This document shows, piece after piece, positions 23,943-34,389 of a DNA stretch of 64,000 bases (position 1 is the first letter of the stretch; each line of letters starts with the position of its first letter). The notes below the pieces were generated by a model, which saw only the letters and a list, made by a program, of their open reading frames with translations, did not search any database and was not told the DNA's origin. The position numbers and the translations under genes were made by a program. The stretch is from Chelydra serpentina (Eukaryota; Chordata; Testudines; Chelydridae), in the NCBI GenBank assembly GCA_037349315.1, contig JBAIAC010000001.1, positions 37,882,001 through 37,946,000 on the forward strand, in the 5' to 3' direction.

Positions 23943-24840
23943 CTTCTCTTGGCCTTTTTCTTAAACGAGGTGTTACCAATGAACATTTCTTTTGTCTCTC
24001 CCAGAGTTGCCAGTCACTCTCCTCATGAATTCTGTTCGCCGATGCCATACCTTCCAATGAACTTTTCACCTTCTTTCCCTCTTCCAACTTTGGCATCGAA
24101 GTCTCCCATCGCAATCATATATGTGGATTTTTGGGCAAGGGTTTCCTCAAGTTCCTGATAGAATTCTTCCACATCATCATCTTCTCTTGTGCCTGTGGGA
24201 GCATAGATCTGGATAATCTTGAGGGTGCTGTTCTTGTTCAGTTGGAGGTACAGCACTCTGCTGCATGACGACTTGAACTCGCAGATGATTTTAGAAGACC
24301 ATTCCTTGTTGACGATAAAACCGATTCCTCCAACAGTTCTCGCGGGCCTTCTCCTTTTTCCAACATGCTGGTGCTTCCATCTCTCCACTTCGCTTCCATC
24401 TCCTTTCTTTGTTGTGTTTCAGAGAGACCAAGGACATCGCAGGCTGTCCTTGCTTTCTCCTCCATTACATGGGTGATTAAGTCGTCCCTAATCAGTGTCT
24501 TGCAGTTGTAGGTACACACTGAAAAGGCAGTCCTTTCTCTGGCCCCTGAGATTCTTAACAGCCTCTCGTCAATCGAACTCCACACCGTTGCTGCAGAATG
24601 GATCAAGGGACACGCAAGGAACTGGGGCCTATTTATTCATGTTGTTTTAGCCATTTCTTCAGCCACACGCTGGCCATGCTGTCAGTGGCAGGTTTACCTC
24701 CTCAACTTAGCTAGTACCCAACCTCAAGAAGGAGGACAACTGTCCCCTTCCTGGCACCTTCATAGCATAGTAGGACCTACTGGAGAATACACTCCGCTAT
24801 CATCACTGTCAAGACAAGCAAGGGTCACTGCTGCGCTGCT

Positions 24841-25956
24841 TTGAGGCATTGAGGTAGGATTATGCAAATTTAAAATATACTTTTTTTGGTCACAAGATGG
24901 TGGCAAGTATGGAACCCATTCATCACAAAGAATTGATTTGTCCAGATAGACAGCTTTGTTTTTGTTGGTTTTTTAAGAAACTGAGTTTAGCAATTTGTTT
25001 TTGAGTTCCTGGATACCAGAAGTCACATGGTATGAGTCACATGATAGCTTCTGGGAGCCTGTTTTCTTGAACTTTCCTAGTGTAATGTGGTAGATCAGCA
25101 TTTCTATTTGCTGTTGGGCTCTTTCAGGGGGAGAATGTTGAGCTGAGGTCTGCAAGTCCATTTAATAAAAAACCAACAACAAAACTTTCACCAGAGGGCC
25201 CATTTATGACCCTTAGCAAATGCTCAACTGTCCACAGAAAACAAGTCCTGTTTTCAAAGAGAAATCCACTTCCAAGTTTTAAAGAGTATTTTTTCCACTA
25301 TTTGCTCATCTGCTGTTACGGAGGGGCATCAATTCCCTCCACAGTTAAGTTTGAAATTGGCTTCCTGTTAGAATTCTCTCTGGGATGGTCACTGCCTCAT
25401 GTCTGACTGTACACCGCCTGCTTTCACTCATCATTGACACTCACATAGGCTAACAGACTCAACCACCATCTTCATATCCTCCAGCAACCAGGCCCATTTT
25501 CCTTCCAAAACAACCTGATGCCACTGCTGCAGCTACACCACAGGTGCATGCACCTCTTGGTGTTAGCCTGCAGCTATCTAGCCATTCTTCTGTGTGACAC
25601 AGACCCTCAGACATCTCTCTGTGGCTTGTGCAGATGTGCTCCTACTGAATTGTGGATCCTACATAAAATTCCTGATAGAACATGACTCACCTCTATTGCA
25701 TTTTTGACATATTAGATTTTAGCCACAACCATGAGGAAATGCTTTCCATAGAATCTGATCTTTGCCTACCCAGGAGTGTAGGGGGAAGGAAAGCATCTGC
25801 CTTCTTTTCTCCTCCTTACACATCTCTTTTTAAAAAGTATTATTAAAAACCATACACAATGAAACTTATTCTAACTGAAAAGGAATCTTATAAAACAGAA
25901 ATATTGGTAAATGTGTCACATGTACATTTAAAAAGAAAACTTCCTTCTTTCTCCCT
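24841..25956. other. Unclassified, no gene recognised
   Basis: No recognisable exon or repeat boundary. Confidence 0.4.
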
Positions 25957-26195
25957 GGCCCTGTCTAGACTAGATCATGTCTGAAAATGTGTTAGCCGAT
26001 ACATTTTTAAACATTACTTTGCACTACTGTAGAAACAGCTTAACACCCTTAAAATGAATTAGCTGGACACATGCTAGCTAACAGATCTTAAAAAGATGTT
26101 GCACTCTGTCCACGTTTGTTGCAAAGTTGTGTTTAAAAAAGCACTAGTTAAAACATTTTCAAAATGTGACCTATTTTCCTAGTCTAGATGGGGCC
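25957..26195. mobile_element. MITE with ggccctgtctagactag ends
   Basis: The left end ggccctgtctagactag and the right end ctagtctagatggggcc are inverted copies. The interior (aaaatgtgttagc...gctagc...aaaatgtgacc) is also symmetrical. Non-coding. Confidence 0.75.
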
Positions 26196-26429
26196 TTTTT
26201 GTCCTCTCCAAATTCAACTTCTCTCACCTAAATTCAACCTTCAAATAGGAATTTCCAAGACAGCTATTAATTCTATTTCTGGTTTCAATCAAAAGCCAAA
26301 TGATCCCATGTGTAATTCACAGTGCTTAATTAATGTTGCTGGGTTTTCCTGCTCTGCATTAGGTTGACCCCAGAACTCTAATTGAAATTCATAGGGTGCT
26401 AAGGCACCAGAATCAGAAATAGCAAAATG

Positions 26430-26457
26430 AGCTTTGTGAATTAAAATTCACAAAGCT
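26430..26457. repeat. 13-bp palindrome in AT-rich DNA
   Basis: agctttgtgaatt and aattcacaaagct flank two bases. It sits in a TAATTA-rich stretch (26240-26480) that contains no repeat I recognise. Confidence 0.75.
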
Positions 26458-26585
26458 TTCCCTGTTCTAGCTTTTAATCACAGGTAACACGCGTGATGTT
26501 GCAGAACAGGCTTATTTAGCTAGGTAAGTCTTCAAGGAACAATAAAGATGTTAAACATTTCAGAGAAAAGAAAGGCTGTAGAACT

Positions 26586-26813
26586 CACTCACTGTCACTG
26601 ACCGGTCCATCAGCCCTCATAGAGAAAGCACCAATCACAACACATCAGATGCGTTGTTCTAGCCATTCCTCCAACTACCCGCTGGCCAAGCTGTCAGTAG
26701 CACCGGACACCCAATTGACATAGCGCACAGCAGCCTAGAACTCCTGAGCGATCCGCCAACCGCAGCCTCCGAAGCAGCTGGGATTACAGGTGCGCGCCAC
26801 TACACCGAGCCCC
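26586..26813 (-). mobile_element. 7SL RNA-headed, RTE-tailed composite SINE
   Basis: Read on the minus strand, the first ~110 bases (26813 to about 26703) follow the 5' Alu domain of SRP 7SL RNA: blocks gtggcgcgcacctgtaatcc, cagctgcttcggaggctg, gcggatcgctcaggagttct, ggctgctgtgcgctatg and gggtgtccg occur in the right order and spacing. The next 50 bases (26702-26653) align at 42 of 50 positions with the RTE LINE 5' region at 24641-24690. The last ~60 bases (to 26590) match the RTE LINE 3' tail at about 21260-21310 (ccctcata...atcacaacac). The end is a short gtga-type repeat, not poly(A), as in RTE-mobilised SINEs. A perfect 8-bp duplication gtagaact flanks it (26578-26585 and 26814-26821). The 7SL head would bring the internal Pol III promoter. 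A one-off template-switch chimera is the alternative to a true family. Confidence 0.85.
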
Positions 26814-26837
26814 GTAGAACTATTTACTGAAAATTAT

Positions 26838-26985
26838 TATAGTTCTTTAGGACCCTACAATGCAAACACTTATGCATGTGCTTAACTTTAAACTCATGGG
26901 TAGTCCCATTAACTTCAGTGGAAGTACTCATATGCTTAAAGCTAGGCACATATGCCTAAGTGTTTTCAGGACTGAGTCTGAGATC
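26838..26985. repeat. Palindromic MITE (aacacttatgcatgtgctta type)
   Basis: The arms 'ggaccctacaatgcaaacactta...' and '...taagtgttttcaggactgag' lie around 'gtagtcccattaacttcagtgg'. It is adjacent to the 7SL/RTE retroposon. Confidence 0.7.
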
Positions 26986-27484
26986 TTATGCACATGGATT
27001 AAATCCATACCTTCCAACTGTAGCTTTTGAGTTCATTTCATAAGAGGACCCTTGGGAAAACAAACTCAGAAATAATAGATGGTCCTGGAAAAATATTTTG
27101 AGTGCATAAATAACTTGATAGGGGATATTTTTAAACTTTGGAAAAACTTTGTCATTGAGGCAGGTTTAAAGATTATGTAAAAAACATGAAGCTTGATTTA
27201 AACTTTGGTATATATTGCTTGAGGGAAGAGAGGGTGCTGTTTTCTTTCTACAAATGTGGTTTCACTGAATTGTCTCTTTCCCTGCCATCCCAATTCAAAT
27301 TTGGAGAGGCTCATTTTACTACGAAAAGAAAGAGGACATTTCATGCCAAAGGTGGATTCTAGTGTTCGGTAAAACAGCATCTGATCCATTCCTCTTCCTC
27401 ACATTTGACATTTAAGTGCGTTTACTTTATATGGATAAAAGCAGCTTTGCGCTGTCAAAAGAGGAGTGCACTGAGAATAATGTG

Positions 27485-28386
27485 CCTGATTCACCGTTGT
27501 CCTGCATCTTGCATAGTCATTTACACTAGAGCAGTGGTTCCCAAACTGGGGTTCGTGAACCCCTGGGGGTTCGCGAAATGTTACAGGGGGTTCTTGGGAA
27601 AAAATTCCCTAATGGCGGACAGAGCTGTCCCTAGAGACATCGGGCAGCACAGGGCCAGCAGCCTGGAGCCCCTGGACTTCAAAGAGTTAAGCAGATCAAA
27701 GCAAGCATATCTACCACACTGAGGAGATTTGAACTTCAGGACTCATAAGAAATGGAAAGGAAGGTGGATTTTTTTTTGCTGTTTTAAAAATTAAATAGGC
27801 AGCTAGTGTTTTAAAAATTATTATGAACAACACGTTTAAGCTTTGTTGTAATGTGCGTTGTTTGCCTGGACTGCTCAAGATCTGAATGCTTGTTTAGGAG
27901 GAACTCTTTGAGCTGGCTTCTTAAATATCTTCATACTGTTTCACCTCTGATACTCCTTGATGAAACCTAGGAGCCTTGTCTTATAACAGGCTTATTCAGA
28001 GTGATACAAGCTACCAAAGTGAGATCTTGGAAGAGTGTTGCCGTTTTGCATAATGTAATAAAAATACTGTAATGATAAATAATAATTAATCATAAATAGT
28101 ATGTAATAAAAACAAATTTTATATTTCCAAGATCACTGCTTTTATAATTTATACTAAGGTAAAGGAGAAAATCCCTGGAAATATTCATTTTTAGGAGGGG
28201 GTTCGCGAGACTTGACATTTTAGTGACAGGGGTTCACAGGTTGTTAAAGTTTGGGAACCACTGCACTAGAGCAAAGTGAGGGCCCTGTAGGTGTAACACT
28301 ATTATATCAGAAAGGTAGTGTTTTACACCCACTTTTCACATTGTAAATAATGGCATGAGGTGCAGGGCAATGGTGAACCAGGCCTG
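27485..28386. repeat. Palindromic MITE interrupted by a hAT element
   Basis: The left arm gattcaccgttgtcctgcatcttgcatagtcatttaca and the right arm tgtaaataatggcatgaggtgcagggcaatggtgaa are inverted copies once the 732-bp hAT between them is removed. The hAT target duplication lies inside this MITE. Confidence 0.8.
27532..28263. mobile_element. Non-autonomous hAT transposon, 732 bp
   Basis: The terminal inverted repeats cagtggttcccaaact and agtttgggaaccactg are perfect over 16 bp, and the perfect 8-bp duplication cactagag lies at 27524-27531 and 28264-28271. Sub-terminal blocks ggttcgcgaa and ggggttcgcgag also mirror each other. The interior is AT-rich with no transposase frame. Confidence 0.95.
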
Positions 28387-29405
28387 AATGGAGAACCATA
28401 GTGGGCAAGGCAGTGCTGGAAAAACTGCAGTGAGTGGAGAAGAGCAGGGGGCCCATGTTCTACTCTCTGTTGCACCGGTGTATATGAGAACAGGATTTGG
28501 CCCACAGTTTATAGTGCAGATCTGGAAGCTGAGGGAGATGCTTGAGAAAGAGACAGACAATTGAAGACCTGTAAGCACTGAGAAATTACCAGACCTTCTT
28601 TCATAGTACAGAGAATTATGGTCCAGATGAGAGACAGAAAGCGAAGGGGTAGGGCTCTAGAAGTATTTGAGAAGAAAGGATGTGGTACTAGGACAGTCAT
28701 CTATGTTATAAACTTCTGATTCAAAGCTACATTTTCTAGACCTTTTCCACACAGCATTGTAACTATGAGCAGTTCCAGAGAACTTTAAAACTCAGAGGCT
28801 TTATAATATTTTCCCAACCAGGAGGAGATCTATAGAATTTAAAAGGAATGAAAGCAATAGGGTTCACCAAAGCCATTCACAAAGTCTGTAGAATTTCACA
28901 GAGGAGGAGTGCTATATGGAATGCTATGGCAAGGACAAAATGCTCTATTCAGTTCTACAGAACAGTTAACAAATACCATAGAAAGCTCTGCCAAGTTCTC
29001 TAGGATGCTGCCCAAGCAATATATTAAAAATAGTAGAGAACCTTTAATATGGATAAAATCTGGAGTGTCTACAGTATCTAAGACAACTTAGTGCAGGGGA
29101 TATGTGTAAATGTCAGGAAAAGATTGAGGACCAGAGCCTCACACCCACACTGGCCCGGTTATGCTGCATAAGGGGACCAGAGTGGCATAAATGAGCCCTG
29201 AAAGCCACCTAGCTGGCAGGGAGGATTGGCGCAGCTCAGGCATTGTGGAAGACTGCCATAAAACTACCGTCTGGGGAGCTCCTTGCAAGCCCCAGCATAG
29301 GGGCATTCTGCAGGCAGGAGGATTGTGTCGGGAGGGGGCTGCAGCACACAGTGCTGTGGAGATTCTGGGCACTACTGTAGCAGGGCAGGCTGGGAGACCT
29401 CTGTA
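28387..29405. other. Unclassified, no gene recognised
   Basis: Frames of 113 and 71 codons at 29139-29480 overlap on opposite strands and match nothing known. Confidence 0.4.
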
Positions 29406-29409
29406 ACAT

Positions 29410-29507
29410 AGGGTATCTACACTGCAATCGTGGGGTGCAATTAAAGCTAGCTTAGGTATGTTTGTGTGAGCTGCCATCACACTCTAATTTCAGTGTAGAC
29501 ATACCCC
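29410..29507. mobile_element. Short Harbinger-like MITE
   Basis: The ends gggtatctacactgcaat and attt(c)agtgtagacatacc are inverted copies, again carrying the TCTACACT terminus. Confidence 0.75.
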
Positions 29508-30360
29508 TAACTAGCCCCGGGAGCCTCTCTAAGTTAGGCCAGGGGCCTCTCCAACCCCTGAAACCACCCAAGAGGGTGCAAAAATGGTTTAAAGCCACCA
29601 TAGGCGCCCAACCACTCAGAGGCACAACACAATCTCAGCCTGAATCTCCCCTCCCAAGGTGCAGAGCATCAGCACAGCACTTCATGGGCTATAGCAGTAG
29701 TCAATGCTACTGTGTTTCCTCACCAGCCACTTGAGATACAGGATGGTTGGGCCACAGATCCACAAAATCACAGACCTACTGGACACATTCTTGCCCCTCT
29801 TCCAACACCCCCGCCCCCATTCTCCACTCCACAGGGACTGACTCCACCTGTGGGGCTTCTCCATTGCTGAACTAGTGGGGACAAGCTATCAGCAGAAACA
29901 TGGTCATTACACTGTGTGGGTCTTTCCATGCCAGTGCGGGAAGGGGAGTTTCACAATCTGGATTTACAATAAGTGAGCCAAGGTACAAAATATTATTAAA
30001 TAGACATGTTCATTTTACTAGTATCCTCATGATGATAAAATACAGTGCATACCCTCAATAAGCGCTATATTTATAATCTGGATTTATATGTATCTGAATG
30101 TATACATACTTTGTAGTTCAAGCTAATTTATAAATTACTGGAAATTACTCAATCTACTTTCCTGTAGATGAAAGCCTTAATGGAAAGGACATCACTTCAT
30201 TTGCATATCATATCCTTCACATATGAAATAATTTGGTCCAACTCACAAGTCTTAAGATGGCGTTGGTTAGTAACAAATGGCCAAAACATTCCCAGTGTGA
30301 TCACTGTGAAAGCAGAGGAGCCACATGAGAGATGCAGTTGGCCCCCATCTTTGTTTCAAC
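29508..30360. other. Unclassified, no gene recognised
   Basis: No support for exons, RNA genes or bounded repeats. Confidence 0.4.
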
Positions 30361-30364
30361 ACTC

Positions 30365-30640
30365 TACTGTAGCAATACCCTTGTGACTTAGGAAACGGTT
30401 CTATTCCCATTTACCAAGCTGTAAAACAGGGAATAGAGATGTTAAATAACAGATTCACATTCAGTAGTACCATACTTGCAGAGTAAGGTACTATTTAGCG
30501 TGCAGGTGGCAGAATCAGATCCTAAGTGATTTGTACTAGGTTACACAGGAAGTTTGTGGCCCAGTCACAAGTAGATAACAGATCTGACTCCAAGTCTTGT
30601 GCTTCAACCACAAAACCATCCTCCTCTTTAATATGAATGG
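30365..30640 (-). mobile_element. MIR-like core SINE (degenerate)
   Basis: On the plus strand it reads as the reverse of a MIR: 'cccatttaccaagctgtaaaacaggg', later 'ggtggcagaatcagatcc', 'actaggttacacaggaagtttgtggc' and 'gatctgactccaagtcttgtgcttcaaccac'. These are the core and tRNA-head landmarks in reverse order. Confidence 0.65.
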
Positions 30641-30764
30641 TATGAATTATGAATGGTAATAATATGTGATACTTGGGAAAACTATGTTGTAGATGAAGAT
30701 CAAAAGCTTAAAAAAGCAAAGAATATTTTCGTTGGGTATTGAAAATGAATAGTTAAATTAGCCT

Positions 30765-31496
30765 CAAGGACAGTTGGTTGGGTCATTAACTGCAAAGGCA
30801 ACAACAAAGGCCACCATATACTGGAAGCAGAAATTGAATCTGCAATCAGGTCCTTGAAAAACAACAAGGTGCCTGATCTAGATGATATATATCACTTGCA
30901 GTGTTAAAACATGGTGGAAGAGACATGGTCATGCTCCGTTGAAACTGTTTAACCTCATTGGGATGAAGGGTGACATCTCTGACGACTGGCAACACTCAAT
31001 CATTGTATTACTTTAAGAAAGGTGACCTGAAAGACTGCAGCAACTACAGAGGAACAACTCTTATAAGTATTTTCTAAGCAAGGTATTATGCAGAGGGATT
31101 CTCGGCTGAATGAAAAGAAGAGCACAGGAAATCCTTTCTGAGTCACAAGCTGGCTTTAGATCTGGATGTTCCAGCATAGATCAGATTTGTTTTTCCATCA
31201 AATCTTGCAGTGCCAGAGTTCAGCGAACCCCTGTATATCACATTCATTAACCCAAGGAGAGTATTCAATTCCCTTAACAGAAAGGCTTTGTGGAAAGTAT
31301 TCACAAAAAAATCAATGTAACAAAAGTGTTAAAACAAAAAGTATACCTTTAGCAGCAAGCTGATTCAACTACTAAAGACTCTCTATAGCATAGCTTGACA
31401 CGCATTATGCATGCAATGGAAAGTTGACAGAGTGGTTTGAAGAGAAAACTGGAGTCAAACAGGAATGCATACTCAGTCCAATACTTTTTGCACATC
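30765..31496 (+). mobile_element. Non-LTR retrotransposon reverse-transcriptase relic
   Basis: Translated in broken frames: EIESAIRSLKNNKVPD.DDI, a KKGDLKDCSNYRGTTLISI block around 31018-31075, 'SHKLALD' for the usual SQAGFR, PLYITFINPRRVFNSLNRKALWKV (31225-31300) and a 'TGVKQECILSPILF' block (31450-31490). These are the successive RT motifs of an RTE/L2/Jockey-like LINE, but it is not the CR1 next to it. Many stops and shifts. It ends abruptly where the minus-strand CR1 begins. Confidence 0.75.
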
Positions 31497-32921
31497 TTGT
31501 CCAACTCCCTTTGTAACACTGGTGGCGGTTGCAGGATATATTTACTTTCTCCAGACCATTCGTGATTTTATGACTTCTATCATATCCCCTGCTCCTTATT
31601 TATCTCTTGTCTAAGCTGAACAGTGCCAGTCTTTTTAATCTCTACTAGTACAGAAGCTTTTTCATACTTCTAATAATTTTTGTTGCTCTTCTCTGTACTT
31701 ATTTTAATATATATTTTTTGACATAGGGCAACCAGAACTGCATGCAGTGTTCAAGGTATGGACATACCATGAATTTATATAAAGGCATTATGATATTTTC
31801 TATCTAATTGTCTATTCCTTTCCCAGTGGTTCCTAACATAGCTTTTTTGACTGCTGCTGCACCTTGGGCAGATGTTTTTAGAGAAATACCCATGATGACT
31901 CTGATCTCTTTCTTGAATGGTAACAGCTAATTTAGATACATACAAAATGGCAGGATAGTTGAGATGTTTCCCAATGTGCATAACTTTGCATTTATCAACA
32001 TTGAATTTCATCTGCCATTTTGTTGTCCAGTTTTGTAAGATCCCTTTGTAATTCTTTGCAGGCAGTTTTGGACCTAACTAGCTTGAGAAATTTTATAGCA
32101 TCTGCAAACTTTGCCACCTCATTGTTCACCCACTTTTCTGAATGATTTATGAATATGTTGAACAGCACAGGTTCCAGCACAGATCCTTCAGGGACCCCAC
32201 TATTTAGCACTCTCTACTGTGAAAACTGACCATTTATTCCTACCCTTTGTTTTTCATCTTTTAACCAGTTACTGATCCATGAGAGGGCCTTCCCTCTTAT
32301 CCCATGACTGCTTACTTTGCTTAAGAGCCTTTGATGAGGGACCTTGTCAAAGGCTTTCTGAAAGTCCATGTACACTATAGTCACGGGATCACCTTTTGTT
32401 TGTTATCTCTTCAAAGAATTCTAATGGATTGGTGAGGCATGATTTCCTTTTACATAAGCTGTGTTGACTCTTCCCCATCATACCGTGTTCAATGTGTCTG
32501 ATAATTCTGTTCCTCACTATAGTTTCAACCAATTTGCCTGCTACTGAAGTTAGACTTACTAGCCTTTTGTTGCCAGGAACACCTCAGGAGACTTTTGTTT
32601 TTTTACACATTACATTTTTGTTACATTAGCTATCTGCCAGTCATCTGGTAGAGAGGCTGATTGAAGTGATAGGTTACATACCACAGTTAGTAGTTCTTCA
32701 AGTTTATACCTCACTTGCCAGAGTTTGTGTTCCTTTCTATTTTCTTCAGTCAGATTTGACTTCCAATTTTGAAAAGATGGCTTTTTGTCTCTAACCACCT
32801 CTTTTACTCTGTTTAGCTAAGGTGGCATTTTTTGGACCTCATACTTAAAAAAAAAAAAAAAAAAAAGTTGGGGGGGTATATATATAGTTTGAGCCTCCTG
32901 GTGTTAAGGAATTTCCATGCA

Positions 32922-33103
32922 CAGGGCCGGCTCCAGGCACCAGACCACAAAGCACATACCTGGGGCGGCTCCTTGTAAGGGGCAGCAGTCCAGGGATTCT
33001 GGGGCGTCTGATTTTTTTTGTTTGTTTTTTTGCTTCGGCAGCGGCCTTTTTTTTTTTTTTTTTTTTGGTGCTTGGGGCAGCCAAAAAGCTGGAGCCGGCC
33101 CTG
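32922..33103. mobile_element. hAT-type MITE (CAGGGCCGGCT ends), copy 2
   Basis: The inverted ends cagggccggctccagg and ctggagccggccctg are flanked by a perfect 8-bp duplication tccatgca (32914-32921 and 33104-33111). Contains long T runs. It is a sister of 23739-23942. Confidence 0.95.
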
Positions 33104-33334
33104 TCCATGCAGCTTGCAGGCATTCACTCTTGTGACTGTTGGTTTTAATTTGTTTAACTAGCCTCCTCATTTTTGTGCAGTTCCCATTTTTGAAGTTGAA
33201 TGCTACTGTGGTGGGGTTATTTGGTATTTCTCCCCTTCCCACCCACCAAGGATGTTAAATTTAATTACATTATAGTCTCTGTTACCAAGTGGTTCAGCTA
33301 TATTCACCTCTCGGACCAAATCTTGTGTACCACA

Positions 33335-34265
33335 TGTCACGGAGTCACCGGGCGATGCTCTGGAACTACTCCATACGAAGCCAGTCAGGACTCTGGTGTA
33401 GCATGCCTCCTCTCTCTGAGCATACTGTCACCAGGACAAAAAGCTTACACAGCTTCAACCTTCCTGGGTCTGACCTTGGAGCATTCAGCATCCCCTTCCT
33501 TACCGTGCACTTCCCGCAGCAAGTCTGCCTGGGCAGGGCTCCTGGGGAAGCCAGAGGGCCCTGCACCCCAACTCCATAGTCAGACGTGACTCTCAGCAAG
33601 CCAGTAAAACAGAAGGTTTATTATTCAACAGGAACACAGCACAGACCACAAGGAGTTTGGTGGCACCTTAAAGACTAACAGACTGCATCTGAAGAAGTGG
33701 TTTTTTACCCATGAAAGTTTATGCCAAAATAAATCTGTTAGTCTTTAAGGTGCTACCGAACTCCTTGTTGTTTTTGTGGCTACAGACTAACACGGCTACC
33801 CCCTGATAGTTGACACCATGCAAAGCATAGACCAGAATTTGTTAGCACAGAAATCTTGGGGAGTCATGGGCCATATGCCCTGGACTCCCCATCTTCCAGT
33901 CCCCCCAAGCAGACTGCCAGCTTCCAGCAACCCAACCTCAGACACCCCTGTTGCTCCTCCTCTTTGTCTTTGTCTTGCTTCCCGGGCAAAGAGTCACCTG
34001 GTCATCATCTGGTTGCATCCCCTTCCTGGGTCTCAGGTTACGAAGGGCACCGGTCATAGCATTTGTGCAGGCAGCTGGAGCAGCCTCACCTGTGCCAGAG
34101 GTCTCAACCAAAGTCACATACCCCTATTCCCACCACTGAGGTATTGGTGCAGCACACAGAGAAACTGAGGCACGCACACTATTCATGCAAAACAGTAAAA
34201 CTCACATAGGCTCAACAGTAAGACTCTCATTCAACATAACAAGGGAAAATCCCCACTTCGTCACA
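33335..34265. mobile_element. Solo LTR inserted in CR1, carrying a Penelope-like end
   Basis: The LTR starts tgtcacggag and ends cttcgtcaca, with a perfect 5-bp target duplication ccaca (33330-33334 and 34266-34270). The host CR1 reads through cleanly if the LTR and one duplication are removed. No internal retroviral or Gypsy domain is present, so it is a solo LTR left after recombination between two LTRs. About 160 bp of it are a later Penelope-like insertion. Its orientation is probably minus: read that way the pyrimidine/AATAAA layout fits U3-R-U5 better, but this is inference. Confidence 0.9.
33650..33808 (+). mobile_element. Penelope-like element 3' end with inverted flank
   Basis: 33685-33808 follows the 3' end of turtle Penelope-like (Neptune-type) elements: tgcatctgaagaagtggt...cccatgaaag...ctgttagtctttaaggtgct...cagactaacacggctacc. 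A 33-bp inverted copy of one block precedes it (33650-33682 against 33734-33766, three differences). Inverted terminal fragments are typical of Penelope insertions. It lies inside the solo LTR. Confidence 0.8.
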
Positions 34266-34389
34266 CCACATAGGACTAAATCAAGAATTGCCTCTCCCCT
34301 TGTGGATTCCAGAACTAGCTGATCAAAGAAGAAGTCATTCATGGTGTCTAGAAATTTTATCTGGATTTAGGTAACTAAATAGGTGGTCT

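Larger units (their letters stand above)
21512..24606 (-). pseudogene. RTE LINE endonuclease/reverse-transcriptase ORF (broken)
   Basis: Endonuclease signs: FSVCTYNCKTL and LGLSET (24520-24400), GGIGFIV, IQIYAPTGTRED and MGDFDAKVG (24330-24060). RT signs: LKEGK-like KEGKSPEKAG, KTPSSWKESNAILLYKKGD (22700-22480), CIAFIDYEKAF (about 22290-22255) and LRFADNIVLIA (about 21990-21955). C-terminal: YVYLGQKI...RPAMLYGSETWALMK (21800-21590). The ORF is cut by several frameshifts and stops and by two transposon insertions. The usual FADD of the RT active site reads FADN here, so one catalytic aspartate is lost. This element cannot be autonomous. Confidence 0.85.
21250..24840 (-). mobile_element. RTE-clade LINE, nearly full length, with two MITE insertions
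   Basis: Read on the minus strand, it runs from a 5' region (about 24840-24610) through an AP-endonuclease domain, a middle segment, a reverse transcriptase and a C-terminal segment to a short 3' tail (about 21310-21250). The endonuclease and RT wording is that of RTE/BovB-like LINEs, whose fragments are often annotated in vertebrates as craniofacial development protein 2-like. Two MITEs (23739-23942 and about 23138-23493) interrupt it. The 5' region and the tail both match parts of the retroposon at 26586-26813. Confidence 0.88.
31500..34375 (-). mobile_element. CR1 LINE, minus strand, interrupted by a hAT MITE and a solo LTR
   Basis: Minus-strand frames carry CR1 RT landmarks: SLQSASLPDDWQIANV (32700-32620), GVPEGSVLEPVLFNIFIN (32205-32150), EVAKFADAIKFL (32125-32090), MKFNVDKCKVMHIGK (32010-31965) and LAVTIQERDQ. 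Sequence upstream of the RT continues at 32790-32850, 33112-33334 and 34266-34375, that is, on the far side of two insertions. The 3' UTR is missing at about 31500, so the element is truncated at both ends. The FADD motif reads FADA here and would be inactive. Confidence 0.85.

Noticed and set aside
26700..26813. Primate Alu contamination
   Set aside because: The match is to the 7SL Alu domain only, with no Alu dimer or poly(A), it is fused to LINE sequence found elsewhere in the window, and it is flanked by a local TSD.
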